Assembly: GCA_002011075.2 (NCBI GenBank)
Contig: MTMA02000006.1
Coordinates: forward strand, 1 to 64,000
Reading direction: 5' to 3'
Source of the DNA: Candidatus Scotarchaeum otlingeri
GTDB lineage: Archaea > Thermoproteota > Nitrososphaeria > Geothermarchaeales > JDFR-13
DNA length: 64,000 bases
The notes under the pieces: model-generated
Database searches by the model: none
Seen by the model: only the letters and a program-made list of their open reading frames with translations
What the model was told of the DNA's origin: nothing
Program-made: the position numbers and the translations under genes
Part shown: positions 53,561-62,847 of the stretch, piece by piece
How the letters are laid out: every line of letters starts with the position of its first letter
Position numbering within the stretch: the stretch's first letter is position 1

Positions 53561-54058
53561 TTATTTGAGGTCTACTATCTCAACCCTTCCTCCCTTTGGC
53601 AGTTTACTTGCTCCAATCTTTAATATCTTCATTACAATAGGAACAAATTGCTTATATGTCCGTACAAATGCTATTGTTTGGCCTTCTTTGACCGCCGCCG
53701 CCCTTCCAACTGGTTTTCCAAATGCTCTTCTCATTCCTTCCTGAAGCCTATCAGCACCGGCACCCGTCATCATCTTATTTTCTCTAAGCACATGATGAGG
53801 ATGAATCTTTATTTTAAAATGAAAATTATCATGTCCTAGCTTCTTAACCAATAACCTATTAACATTTATTCTTAACGCCTCTAATGCCCTATCACGCACA
53901 AGAACTGTTTCTTTAGCATTAAGTCTAACCTCAACATCATAATCATTTTCGGGGGTTCCCATATCAAACTTAGTTATTCTTGGCTGGGGCGCTCCGTGAA
54001 TATACTCCTCACGTGTATATAATTGTCCCCTAATACTCCTGTAATTTTTCGCTTTCAT
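53561..54058 (-). CDS. rpl10e: 50S ribosomal protein L10e
   Basis: 165 residues. NYRSIRGQLYTREEYIHGAPQPRITKFDMG and MMTGAGADRLQEGMRRAFGKPVGRAA are signature segments. ATG at 54058 lies 6 nt after GAGGTG; the in-frame ATG at 54079 lacks one. It heads the dph2-csl4-rpoL-tfs series of genes. Confidence 0.95.
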   Translation of the reverse strand: MKAKNYRSIRGQLYTREEYIHGAPQPRITKFDMGTPENDYDVEVRLNAKETVLVRDRALEALRINVNRLLVKKLGHDNFHFKIKIHPHHVLRENKMMTGAGADRLQEGMRRAFGKPVGRAAAVKEGQTIAFVRTYKQFVPIVMKILKIGASKLPKGGRVEIVDLK

Positions 54059-54084
54059 CTTCAACACCTCTATATTCATCAGAT

Positions 54085-54846
54085 TTATGGATTGGCACCT
54101 ATATAATCTTTGTCATGCTTATATTTCTGAATATAGTAATAAACTTTTCTAAATACATTGAGCAGCATACCTGCTTCCCTATAATCTGGCACACTACGTC
54201 CAATTATATTTTTAAAAGCTCTTTTCACATGTTTTATATACCTATCGTCATCAATCACGATAGAGACTATCTTTATAAAGTAATCAAGCAATTGGTCTAA
54301 AACTATACGTTCCGCAGGTTTACGGCGAATACTCCCTGAGGGATACAATACAGTAAACAAATTATATAATATAATCGCTGCAGCATTAGAAATATTTAAT
54401 GCTGGATAGTCACTACTGGTCTCTAAACTGAGTAAAACATCGCACTCTTCTATCTCCCGTCTTCTCAATCCCGTGGTCTCTCTACCCAACACCACAGCTA
54501 TATGCCTCAATCTTCTCTCTCTAATGATTGATTTAACTTCCTCGATAGTGACAGGTCTTCTTAGAACATTGCCCCCTCTAACTCTATAAATAGCGGAGGT
54601 CGCTATAGATAGTTCAACATCAGATATCGCTTCTCTAATATTATATACTACTCTCGCGCTTTCCAGAACACTTTGTGCTCGTGAGGAAAATTTATATGCT
54701 ATATCTAATTCTTCTTCATCTAATTGTGGATTTACCAAAACCAACTCTGAGACCGAAAAATTCAACACTAATCTCGCTATCAACCCCAAATTTATACCTC
54801 TAAGTGGCTCCACCAAAACAAGCCTTATATGCGGCTTCTTACTCAT
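54085..54846 (-). CDS. trmJ: SPOUT RNA methyltransferase, TrmJ-like
   Basis: About 253 residues from MSKKPHIRLVLVEPLRGINLGLIARL. The SPOUT knot is visible in VVLGRETTGLRRREIEECDVLLSLETSSDYPALNISNAAAIILYNLF, as in TrmJ, which methylates the 2'-O of tRNA position 32. ATG at 54876 is an alternative start. It precedes L10e. Confidence 0.9.
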   Translation of the reverse strand: MSKKPHIRLVLVEPLRGINLGLIARLVLNFSVSELVLVNPQLDEEELDIAYKFSSRAQSVLESARVVYNIREAISDVELSIATSAIYRVRGGNVLRRPVTIEEVKSIIRERRLRHIAVVLGRETTGLRRREIEECDVLLSLETSSDYPALNISNAAAIILYNLFTVLYPSGSIRRKPAERIVLDQLLDYFIKIVSIVIDDDRYIKHVKRAFKNIIGRSVPDYREAGMLLNVFRKVYYYIQKYKHDKDYIGANP

Positions 54847-54973
54847 AACAATCGCCCTTTCAAAAGGACAATCCATGTAATATGATATAAAAATATGCTA
54901 TTAGACCACTGGATAACTCCTGATTATCAGTTAGAAATTTATTTTTAATTATGAAATCAGAATTTATTACTGT

Positions 54974-56062
54974 ATGCCTACTAACTTACCCGAAAAAGTA
55001 AAGGCGCAATGGAGAAAAGTTGCCAGCACTAAAGACCCGGAATTAAAATTAAATGAGTTAATTAAGTTTTACTCAATGATTCCTAAACATAAAGGAACTA
55101 AAAACTTGGTAAAACAGGTAAAACGTCAAATTGCGAAGTTACGACGTGAACTTGAATCAAAAAGAAAAGTTAAATACAAACAATTCATAGATTCATGGAA
55201 TCAAGAAAAACATGGTGTAGCGAGAATAGCTATTGTTGGATACGACTACCAACAAATAGTTAACCTATTCTGTTTATTAACAGGCAAAGCAATTAATAAC
55301 GAAATATGGAAGTTTGAACCCATATATGGCGTTTTGGATCATGAAGGCCTGCAGTTTCAAACAGTTCTTCTACCTCCTATGGGAATAAGTGAAAACCTCA
55401 ATTATAAAATAATAAATTACTGTAAGAAAAGCGATGTGATTTATATAATATCAGACAATGAAGATATCAGTGAAATAACTAAACAGGCTAAATATTACGG
55501 GCTTTCATTGATAAAACCAAGAGCCTATATAGAAATTAGTAAACAGTCATCGGGAGGAATTAGAGTCATTGGCGCCTACAGCAAGAAAATTAAAGATATA
55601 TTAAATATTTTAAGAGAGTACAATATCAATAATGCGATAGTCCGAATCGAAGGAGAGCCTTCCACAGAAGATATAGAGGCCTCCATTTTAGGTATTAATT
55701 TGTATAGACCCACATTTATCGTAATTCCCAAAGGGAATAAATCGATCATTATATACAGGCTGGGTGATAAAGAAAATCAACAATTATATTCAATTCCTCG
55801 GGACAAAGATAAACTCATAAAGACATTATTAAATGAACTTAACTTGATACGTGTCTATACACGCACAAGGTCTAAGGAATTAGCTAAGAAGCCCATAATT
55901 ATTAAAAAAGGAAGTAATGTATTAGAATTAGCCGGAATAATACACTCAGATTTAAAGAGGAACTTTAAATATGCTGTTCTAAAAAGAGGGTTTAGTAAAG
56001 AGATAAAGGTCTCAGGTAAATATATCTTAGAAGATGGTGATATAATAGAAATACGAACCTAA
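54974..56062 (+). CDS. DRG-like protein with degenerate GTPase domain and intact TGS domain
   Basis: 362 residues, the length of archaeal DRG GTPases. The N-terminal basic helices (KQVKRQIAKLRRELESKRK) precede the G-domain position, where GYDYQQIVN (about 89-97) replaces the DRG P-loop GFPSVGKST. YGVLDHEGLQFQTVLLPPMGI aligns with DRG segment PGxxEYxGAxIQLLDLPGI, but the DxPG motif is lost; the NKxD position is IPKGNK. About 297-361 form a TGS domain (VYTRTRSKELAKKPIIIKKGSN...EDGDIIEI). Eukaryotic DRGs act on ribosomes. It is a single transcription unit; function unknown. Confidence 0.8.
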   Translation: MPTNLPEKVKAQWRKVASTKDPELKLNELIKFYSMIPKHKGTKNLVKQVKRQIAKLRRELESKRKVKYKQFIDSWNQEKHGVARIAIVGYDYQQIVNLFCLLTGKAINNEIWKFEPIYGVLDHEGLQFQTVLLPPMGISENLNYKIINYCKKSDVIYIISDNEDISEITKQAKYYGLSLIKPRAYIEISKQSSGGIRVIGAYSKKIKDILNILREYNINNAIVRIEGEPSTEDIEASILGINLYRPTFIVIPKGNKSIIIYRLGDKENQQLYSIPRDKDKLIKTLLNELNLIRVYTRTRSKELAKKPIIIKKGSNVLELAGIIHSDLKRNFKYAVLKRGFSKEIKVSGKYILEDGDIIEIRT

Positions 56063-56063
56063 T

Positions 56064-56684
56064 TCATCTTTTCTTATGTACAAATAAATAATATTTTTCT
56101 CCATCAATTAATTCTTCAATAATTCTTCCAGTTAGCGCTTTGACAGGATCTACTCCTGTACGTTCAAAGAAATCCCTAAAGCTTACAAATTCTTTGTTAT
56201 TTCTTTCGTTGATAATATGCCACATCTTTTTTTTCCCAATATTGGGAAGTAACTCGAGTGCATGCAGCTTATGAGTAATAGGTCCACTTTTATTCATGAA
56301 CTCAAGCCATCTGCCTTCATTAGTCATAATTATCTTCGCTATGGCATTTTCTAGCTCTCCCTTGGCAATACTCGTTAACATATCGTATCCTATTCTTTGT
56401 ATTACACTACTAACCCGTGCTTTTGGCCCGGGACCAATGTATATGCGGTCTAACAAGTTAACCTGTGCCTCCGGCTTAAATAAAACTTCAAATAACATAA
56501 AATATTGTTCACCTATGACCTGTCCTATTCTTCCTCTTATATGGACTTTCCTCTCTATTCTTCTTCCTCCTTTAAATTCAAAGGTTCTTATCGTACGCTC
56601 ATCTTCAAAAACATCTAATACATACCCATAATACTCTATCTTCTTAGCTTTAAATTTATCTACTTGTCTAGAGAAATCAGGCAT
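56064..56684 (-). CDS. DUF655 protein
   Basis: 206 residues. N-terminal OB-like segment (KAKKIEYYGYVLDVFEDERTIRTFEFKGGRRIERKVHIRGRIGQVIGEQYFMLFEVL) and C-terminal helix-hairpin-helix elements (HALELLPNIGKKKMWHIINER; DFFERTGVDPVKAL). This is the pattern of archaeal DUF655, predicted RNA/DNA-binding. It lies in a conserved context beside RpoF and L21e. Confidence 0.9.
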   Translation of the reverse strand: MPDFSRQVDKFKAKKIEYYGYVLDVFEDERTIRTFEFKGGRRIERKVHIRGRIGQVIGEQYFMLFEVLFKPEAQVNLLDRIYIGPGPKARVSSVIQRIGYDMLTSIAKGELENAIAKIIMTNEGRWLEFMNKSGPITHKLHALELLPNIGKKKMWHIINERNNKEFVSFRDFFERTGVDPVKALTGRIIEELIDGEKYYLFVHKKR

Positions 56685-56717
56685 ATTCTCCCTTTTTAAA
56701 TAATTATTTTTTAAATA

Positions 56718-57047
56718 TTATTGGCTCATCACTTCATTAATAACTTCTAATATCTTATCCACAAACTCCCGGGGTAATATTGTTTTTCTATGATGAAATA
56801 TATCTCTTATCTCTTCAGAAGCTCTTGGCATAAGATTTACAATCATCACAGCTTCTTCCTCGGTTATGTCTCCAATTTCTAACAGTTTTTTCTTAAGTAT
56901 TAAGGCTTTTTCACCATCAACTTTAGAAAATTTATTTACATATTCAAATGTTCTTCTTTGAAGTGAACCCATATCCTCCTCTATTGATAAAGCATTCTTC
57001 ATTTCCGGATTACTTATAGCCTCTTTACCAAGTATCCGTTTAGCCAT
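56718..57047 (-). CDS. rpoF: RNA polymerase subunit RpoF (Rpb4-like)
   Basis: 109 residues, helical: RTFEYVNKFSKVDGEKALILKKKLLEIGDITEEEAVMIVNLMPRASEEI. This matches archaeal Rpb4/RpoF. With RpoE it forms the stalk of RNA polymerase. It lies between L21e and DUF655, as in many archaea. Confidence 0.93.
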   Translation of the reverse strand: MAKRILGKEAISNPEMKNALSIEEDMGSLQRRTFEYVNKFSKVDGEKALILKKKLLEIGDITEEEAVMIVNLMPRASEEIRDIFHHRKTILPREFVDKILEVINEVMSQ

Positions 57048-57095
57048 TATATTTTCACCATCTACACATTATATTTTTCTATGGATAAATTAAAT

Positions 57096-57386
57096 CTACG
57101 AGGGTAGGGGCCTCAAGTGTTCAGGCGGGATAATAAGCAATACTTTTTTATTGCCTTTTTTAGTTTCTACTTCTAAAGATCTACCCCTAAATTTTTTTAT
57201 AATACCGACTTTTCCGTGATATCTCCTATGAGGCATCCCCTTATGATATGAGGGATCTATATATATAACTACTCTATCTCCCCTTTTCAAATTATTTATT
57301 TTTAACAGTTTATCACTAAATCCTTGATTAATTTTTTTCGAAAGTATTTTTCTCGATTTATATCTATACCCTTTAGATGAAGGCAT
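57096..57386 (-). CDS. rpl21e: 50S ribosomal protein L21e
   Basis: 96 residues, basic. GYRYKSRKILSKK, RGDRVVIYIDPSYHKGMPHRRYHGKVGII and RGRSLEVETKKGNKKVLLIIPPEHLRPL are the family blocks. It is followed by rpoF and DUF655. Confidence 0.97.
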   Translation of the reverse strand: MPSSKGYRYKSRKILSKKINQGFSDKLLKINNLKRGDRVVIYIDPSYHKGMPHRRYHGKVGIIKKFRGRSLEVETKKGNKKVLLIIPPEHLRPLPS

Positions 57387-57469
57387 AACGCATCCCCTAT
57401 ACCGCTAATACTCATATACCATATAAAGATGACCTTTTAAATATTAAATATTACATAATATCAATTAAA

Positions 57470-58402
57470 TTAAATCCATATAGATAGGTCGCTTATACCC
57501 ATTCTACTTAATTCCTTGTTTTCGTTTATTTTATAAAGAACCTGTGTTTCGTTGATTTTTATTTTAGGACTAATTATTGATATTCTAAAATTTAATTTGT
57601 CATCTTTATATTCCACGCCAAATTTCCATTTTTTTCCTTGGCTCAATGCCAATAAAAATTCGCCTAATATATATTCAATGGAATTATCGGGTGTTTTACC
57701 AGTGTAATTACATTGTGCGCATCCGACGCCTTTACAGTTACTGCATGTTTTAGCAAATATCGGTATATCATCTATCCGCACGATATTTCCGGTTATTACG
57801 ATCTTTTTAGTGCGTATTTTAATCTTTTCATTAACAATATTTACTATAATCTGGATATCGGGGTTTGTATCGCTATAATTTAATTTAGTTAATTTCATTA
57901 TCCGTTTACCAATCTCTCTTGAAATTTCATTACGTATATTCTCACCATACTTTATATTATACCTTACTCTGAATTCATCTTCCTTCTTTTCTATATCTGA
58001 TATTCTCTCCACTCCAACTGCAAATGTCTCGAATCTATAATCTTTCATCTCCCTGGAGATCCTGATAGCCATATCATCAATTTTATCCATTAATCCCCCA
58101 CATATCTCACAGGTACTATTTTCGCTATGTTGTTTTTCGACAAGCATCTCCTTTCTATATACTAATTCCAATAGATTCTTCTTTTTATACCGATATAATA
58201 ATGAAGCCAATAATTTTTTATCAACCCGTTTTCCTTCATATAATTCATGACTTAACTCCATCACCAATACTTCCAATATTATTTCTCCCCGCTCTTTATT
58301 CGACAAACCAGTCGACAGCCCGGCAAACATCCTCCCTAAACAGTTAATGCACAAATAATGATTCTTAACTATTCTACGTGCAAGCTTCAAAAAGTCATCC
58401 AT
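57470..58402 (-). CDS. Pus10-like protein lacking the pseudouridine synthase catalytic domain
   Basis: 310 residues. Residues 1-105 carry the Pus10 N-terminal zinc knuckles (LCINCLGRMFAGLSTGLSNKERGE; CEICGG). THUMP-like alpha/beta sequence follows to about 215, then the Pus10 entry to the synthase domain, CSNCKGVGCAQC...SIEYILGEFLLALSQGKKWKF (258-261). In family members this is followed by the catalytic GREDxDxRMLG and about 150 residues more; here it continues GVEYKDDKLNFRISIISPK and stops after 50 residues. The 83-nt gap downstream cannot encode the missing part. It probably lacks activity. Operon with SRP54. Confidence 0.8.
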   Translation of the reverse strand: MDDFLKLARRIVKNHYLCINCLGRMFAGLSTGLSNKERGEIILEVLVMELSHELYEGKRVDKKLLASLLYRYKKKNLLELVYRKEMLVEKQHSENSTCEICGGLMDKIDDMAIRISREMKDYRFETFAVGVERISDIEKKEDEFRVRYNIKYGENIRNEISREIGKRIMKLTKLNYSDTNPDIQIIVNIVNEKIKIRTKKIVITGNIVRIDDIPIFAKTCSNCKGVGCAQCNYTGKTPDNSIEYILGEFLLALSQGKKWKFGVEYKDDKLNFRISIISPKIKINETQVLYKINENKELSRMGISDLSIWI

Positions 58403-58408
58403 ATATAT

Positions 58409-59740
58409 TTATCCCCTCTTAGCCATCATCTTATCGAACATCTTAAGAAACTTCTTGCTTTTTCTAGATCTTAACAGCTTTTTACTCATATGATACTGCT
58501 TTATCATTTCTTTTATTGTTTTTTCATCTACCCCGGACCCTCGGCTGATTCTTTTGATACGTGAACCCTTTATAAGGGTCGGATCTATTTTTTCTTCATC
58601 CGTCATAGAATCTAATGCATGTCTCCATTTAGCAACTTTTTCCTCGGCCTCTTCTAACATCTCTTTAGGTATTTTTAGGTTAAACCCTGGAATAAGGTCA
58701 AGCAATTTGGAAAAACTTCCTACTTTCCGAATTTCCTCCATTTGCTCTACTAGATCAACCAACGTAAATTTGCCTTTTGCAATTTGAAGAAGCCGTTCTC
58801 GTTTTTCTTTATCAATCTCTATAGCCTTAAATTTTTGTAGTAATGTTTCTAAATCACCCAATCCAAGTAATCTGCCCACAAATCGTGGAGGATTATACTC
58901 TTCAAAATCTTCTATTTTTTCTCCAGTTCCAATAAAGTAAATTTTTGCGCCTGTAGCTGCCGCTGCAGATAATGCCCCACCTCCTTTAGCAGTGCCATCT
59001 AACTTAGTTATTATAATGCCCCCAATTTGTGTAGCTTCATTAAATGCCTTGGCTTGACTATATGCTTGTTGACCTATACTGGCGTCTATAACCAAAAATA
59101 TTATATCGGGTTTAATTATCATAGACAATTGCTTCATTTCTTTCATTAAACTTTCTTCATCCTTATGTCTACCGGCTGTATCAATGATAACAATATCTAT
59201 ATCTCGTTTAGAGAAATACTCTATTCCTTTAGTAGCTAATTCTACACTATTCTCTGTTTTAATATCGAAAAATTCAATATTAAGACCGCTAATAAGCTGT
59301 TTAAGCTGTAATCTTGCTGCCGGTCTATATGTATCGGTACTAAAAACTCCTACTTTATAATTACTATCCCTAAAATATTTGGCTAACTTTGCCGCCGTAG
59401 TAGTTTTTCCAGATCCCTGAATACCCACCAACAAAATTTTGTTTAATCCTTTCTTAATTTTTAACTCAGGCGTACTTCCTCCTAACAATTGAGTAAACTC
59501 ATCATAAATTATCTTTATTATATGTTCTCTTATAGTGATTCCTCGAGGAGGTTCTGTTGATAAGGCTTTTTCTTCGATTCTTTTAGTCATCTCAAATACA
59601 ATCTTAACGTTTACATCAGAAAGTAAAAGTCCTTTCTGAATTTCTTTTAGTACTTCTCTTACAACTTTTTGATCTATTACGGCTTTACCTTTAAGTTTAT
59701 CAATAGCTTTTCTCAATTTGCCTTTTAATTCATCTAACAT
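58409..59740 (-). CDS. srp54: Signal recognition particle GTPase SRP54
   Basis: 443 residues. N domain, G domain with GIQGSGKTTTAAKLAKYFR, DTAGRHKDEE and TKLDGTAKGGGAL, then the M domain with Met-rich helices (MTDEEKIDPTLI..., MIKQYHMSKKLL). It binds 7S RNA and signal peptides. It lies 6 nt upstream of the Pus10-like gene. Confidence 0.98.
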   Translation of the reverse strand: MLDELKGKLRKAIDKLKGKAVIDQKVVREVLKEIQKGLLLSDVNVKIVFEMTKRIEEKALSTEPPRGITIREHIIKIIYDEFTQLLGGSTPELKIKKGLNKILLVGIQGSGKTTTAAKLAKYFRDSNYKVGVFSTDTYRPAARLQLKQLISGLNIEFFDIKTENSVELATKGIEYFSKRDIDIVIIDTAGRHKDEESLMKEMKQLSMIIKPDIIFLVIDASIGQQAYSQAKAFNEATQIGGIIITKLDGTAKGGGALSAAAATGAKIYFIGTGEKIEDFEEYNPPRFVGRLLGLGDLETLLQKFKAIEIDKEKRERLLQIAKGKFTLVDLVEQMEEIRKVGSFSKLLDLIPGFNLKIPKEMLEEAEEKVAKWRHALDSMTDEEKIDPTLIKGSRIKRISRGSGVDEKTIKEMIKQYHMSKKLLRSRKSKKFLKMFDKMMAKRG

Positions 59741-59895
59741 ATTAACAACCTAATATAACATACTTACTTATTACTTAAAATTTAACTTAAATTTCCGGAA
59801 TTAATGCCTTCGCATTATCTTCGTTATATGCATCACATATTTTAAAATGTATTTTTCAAATAATTCTGAAATTAATTATATGGTGATGATAATAT

Positions 59896-60672
59896 ATGCA
59901 TGAAATAATATGGATCGATAGAAAAAATTTGATGAGAAGTAAATTAGCTGATAAACCCCTATATGTAGCTCTTCCGGATACCGGCCTTGTTTCATTGATT
60001 ACAGCAACGCATATAATACAAAGCCAAGGAGCCACGCTACTCGGCTTCTTAGACGCAGACTGGATTCCACCCATAACTCTAGTAACAAAAGGCGATCCCT
60101 CGCCACCCATTAAAATATACTCTACAGATACACTAAATATCTTTCTTTCAGAAACGCCTCTTCCCCCCTCCTTGTGGCGGCTATATGCACAAGTAACATA
60201 TCAAACATTAACTCATCTATCGTCTACTCTAATAATAAGTGGAACGGGCATTCCCAATCCAAAGAGACTAGATATACAGTCTATAGATGAATTGAGAGTG
60301 TTCTACTTAGGAAAATATCTAGAGACTGAAGGAATTAATCAGGAAATTAGAGATAAATATAATACATCTGAAAAATTTACTGGAAGTTTAGCCGGTCCTT
60401 ATTCATCAATAATAAACTATTTAATTAGAGAAAACACCCCATTTATCACAATATTGGTTGATAGCTATCTTGATTATCCAGATCCTGAATCTGCTGCAAA
60501 ATTAATATTAGAATTAAATTCTTTACTAAACATAAATATAGATATAAATAAATTGCTTGAGAAAGGATCAGAAATAAGATTAATGGCAAGACAATTAGCG
60601 ATCCAAACACGAAGACAAAACATATTATCAGGTCAAAAAACAGGTAGCCCCCCTGTAGGTATATACATCTAG
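59896..60672 (+). CDS. PAC2 family protein, probable proteasome-assembly chaperone
   Basis: 258 residues of the PAC2 fold: PLYVALPDTGLVSLITATHIIQSQGATLLGFLDADWIPPI, LIISGTGIPNP, GSLAGPYSSIINYLI and DSYLDYPDPESAAKLILELN. Archaeal PAC2 proteins (PbaB-like) promote proteasome assembly or unfolding. The ribosome-binding site is GGTGATGAT. It is co-oriented with Hsp20 and NMN adenylyltransferase genes. Confidence 0.88.
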   Translation: MHEIIWIDRKNLMRSKLADKPLYVALPDTGLVSLITATHIIQSQGATLLGFLDADWIPPITLVTKGDPSPPIKIYSTDTLNIFLSETPLPPSLWRLYAQVTYQTLTHLSSTLIISGTGIPNPKRLDIQSIDELRVFYLGKYLETEGINQEIRDKYNTSEKFTGSLAGPYSSIINYLIRENTPFITILVDSYLDYPDPESAAKLILELNSLLNINIDINKLLEKGSEIRLMARQLAIQTRRQNILSGQKTGSPPVGIYI

Positions 60673-60683
60673 AGGTGGGAGAT

Positions 60684-61094
60684 ATGTCTTGGGATTTTTA
60701 TGAAGAGTTCATTAAAGAAATAAGGCGTAAATTGAAAGAGCTAGAGGATGAAGTGAGCAATACATTAGGGATTTTTCCTAAAGACGATTTGGATGAAGCA
60801 GTAATAGAACCGCTAACCTCTATTAGAGAGACACCTGACTGTATAATAGTATCCGTAGATATGCCTTTCGTAGACCCAAACACTGTGGAGGTGAAGCTTA
60901 TTGACTCTTCATCTTTACAGATAATTGCACATATAAAAGAGGATATAAGTTCATCCATAATAGACTCAACATATCCCAAGATGACATTCAAAAAATATAA
61001 GAAGAATATCAAATTACCTGTAAAGGTAAAGAAAATCATAAGGATATCCATGAGAGGAGAAATACTGGCCGTATATTTATCTAAATACTCTTAA
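60684..61094 (+). CDS. Hsp20-type small heat-shock protein
   Basis: 136 residues. N-terminal helix, then an alpha-crystallin domain (ETPDCIIVSVDMPFVDPNTVEVKLIDSSSLQIIAHI...YKKNIKLPVKVKKIIRISMRGEILAVYL). The ATG at 60684 is preceded by AGGTGGGAGAT. The fragment before it could begin at GTG 60675. It overlaps nothing and follows the PAC2 gene by 11 nt. Confidence 0.88.
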   Translation: MSWDFYEEFIKEIRRKLKELEDEVSNTLGIFPKDDLDEAVIEPLTSIRETPDCIIVSVDMPFVDPNTVEVKLIDSSSLQIIAHIKEDISSSIIDSTYPKMTFKKYKKNIKLPVKVKKIIRISMRGEILAVYLSKYS

Positions 61095-61137
61095 TTATAA
61101 AGTAATATCAATATCCTTAGTGTTGAGGCGTAAATAT

Positions 61138-61674
61138 ATGACGACAGGACTTGTCATAGGACGATTCCAGCCATTTCATAAAGGCCATATACATGCAATA
61201 GAATATGTCCGTAAAAACGTTGATAAAATAATAATAGGTGTGGGAAGTGCGTTGGATTCTCATACCCTTAATAATCCATTTACAGCCGCCGAAAGAATAG
61301 AAATGATACTTATAGCAATTAAAGAGATGGGTTGGACATTATCTGATTTTTTGATAATTCCGATTCCCGACGCTCCATATCATAAAGAATGGGTATCGAT
61401 TGTAGAAAGTATAGTTCCTCATTTTGACGTTGTATATTCAAATGATCCTTTAACGAAGATATTGTTCATGGAAGAGGGATATACTGTTAAAGATATACCT
61501 TTATTAGAAAGAGAACACTATTCAGGAGAAGAATTCAGGAAAAGGGTCATCGAAGGCGAAAATTGGCGTGAGATCGTTACAGAGAAAGTTGCAAAATATC
61601 TCGAAGAGCATGGACTTATAAAAAGACTCATCGAACTTACAAAGACAGATAAACCTTTCCAAAAAGAAATCTAA
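61138..61674 (+). CDS. nadM: Nicotinamide-nucleotide adenylyltransferase
   Basis: 178 residues. The HxGH-type nucleotidyltransferase motif is in IGRFQPFHKGHIHAI, and the second signature is in YSGEEFRKRVIEGENW. The length matches archaeal NadM. Makes NAD from NMN and ATP. ATG at 61138 (MTTGLVIGRF) is preferred over TTG at 61120. Confidence 0.95.
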   Translation: MTTGLVIGRFQPFHKGHIHAIEYVRKNVDKIIIGVGSALDSHTLNNPFTAAERIEMILIAIKEMGWTLSDFLIIPIPDAPYHKEWVSIVESIVPHFDVVYSNDPLTKILFMEEGYTVKDIPLLEREHYSGEEFRKRVIEGENWREIVTEKVAKYLEEHGLIKRLIELTKTDKPFQKEI

Positions 61675-61686
61675 AGGTGAGACCAA

Positions 61687-62838
61687 TTGTTAGATTACGA
61701 TATTTTACTTATGTTGCCTGGGCCTACGAATGTATCATCTGATGTACTATTATCTATGTCTAAACCGATAATAAATCACAGAAGCATTGATTTCCAAGAA
61801 TTATATTTAGGTATTATAAATAAATTACAAAAAATATTATCTACTAAAAATGCTGTCATACCACTGACAGCTTCAGGTACCGGGGGTATAGAAGCAGCGC
61901 TATCTTCTTTCTTCGAAGCTGGTGAAAAAATAGCGATTATTCGGAATGGTGTATTTAGTGAGCGCGCAGGCAAAATAGCTGAACGAAAAAAATTAAATGT
62001 AGCATATTTAGATGTAAAATTAGGGCGTGGTCCTAAAATTAATGACGTTAAAGCCTTTCTAGAAAGTCACACTGACTTATCAGCGATCTATGTCGTATAC
62101 AACGAGACTTCAACCGGTGTTACAACAAGAAACTTACCCAAGATTTTAGAACTGGCCAAAAAGAAGGGATTAATTACCGTTGTAGATGCAATATCTATCG
62201 TAGGCGGAGACTATCTATATGTAGATAAATGGAAAATAGATATTTGTATAGGTGGGTCGCAAAAAGCATTAGCCGCTCCGCCAGTATTATCCTTTGTTAG
62301 TATTAGTGAGGAAGCCATAGAAAAGGCCAAACAAGTGAAGCCTAATACTCTGTATCTCGATTTAACTGACTATTTAAAGTGGTATAAAGAACGTTGTGAA
62401 ACACCTGCCACCCCGGCTATACCTCTATTTTATGCCCTAAATGCCGCATTAGAAAAAGTTTTAAAAGAGGGTTTAGAGCCAAGGATAAAGCGACATGAAT
62501 TAGCCGCTAAAGCCTTTTATAATAGCATCGAAAAAGCAGGATTAGACATTTTTCCAGAAGAAGAATTTAGGTCAAATACAGTTATTGCAGTAAAAGCCCC
62601 GGATACTATTAATAACCAAGAAATCATCAAAGAACTATATACCAATTATCGTGTGGCTATAGCTGGCGGGATGGGTCAATTAAAACACAAACTATTTCGT
62701 ATTGGCTCCATGGGAGACATTAGAAAAGATTTTATAATACGTACATTGACAGGATTCTTCGATATCCTTAATAAGAAAGGATTTAATATTGATATAAAGG
62801 CAGCTATACAAATGGTGGATGATGTGTTTATAGTATAG
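61687..62838 (+). CDS. Class V aminotransferase (serine/alanine-glyoxylate type)
   Basis: 383 residues, TTG start after AAAGGTGA. LLMLPGPTNVSSDVLLSMSKPIINHRS is the family entry; the PLP lysine is in CIGGSQKALAAPP. It probably uses serine or alanine and glyoxylate or pyruvate; the exact substrate cannot be read from sequence. It is followed after 9 nt by the FKBP gene. Confidence 0.92.
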   Translation: MLDYDILLMLPGPTNVSSDVLLSMSKPIINHRSIDFQELYLGIINKLQKILSTKNAVIPLTASGTGGIEAALSSFFEAGEKIAIIRNGVFSERAGKIAERKKLNVAYLDVKLGRGPKINDVKAFLESHTDLSAIYVVYNETSTGVTTRNLPKILELAKKKGLITVVDAISIVGGDYLYVDKWKIDICIGGSQKALAAPPVLSFVSISEEAIEKAKQVKPNTLYLDLTDYLKWYKERCETPATPAIPLFYALNAALEKVLKEGLEPRIKRHELAAKAFYNSIEKAGLDIFPEEEFRSNTVIAVKAPDTINNQEIIKELYTNYRVAIAGGMGQLKHKLFRIGSMGDIRKDFIIRTLTGFFDILNKKGFNIDIKAAIQMVDDVFIV

Positions 62839-62847
62839 GTGATAAAG

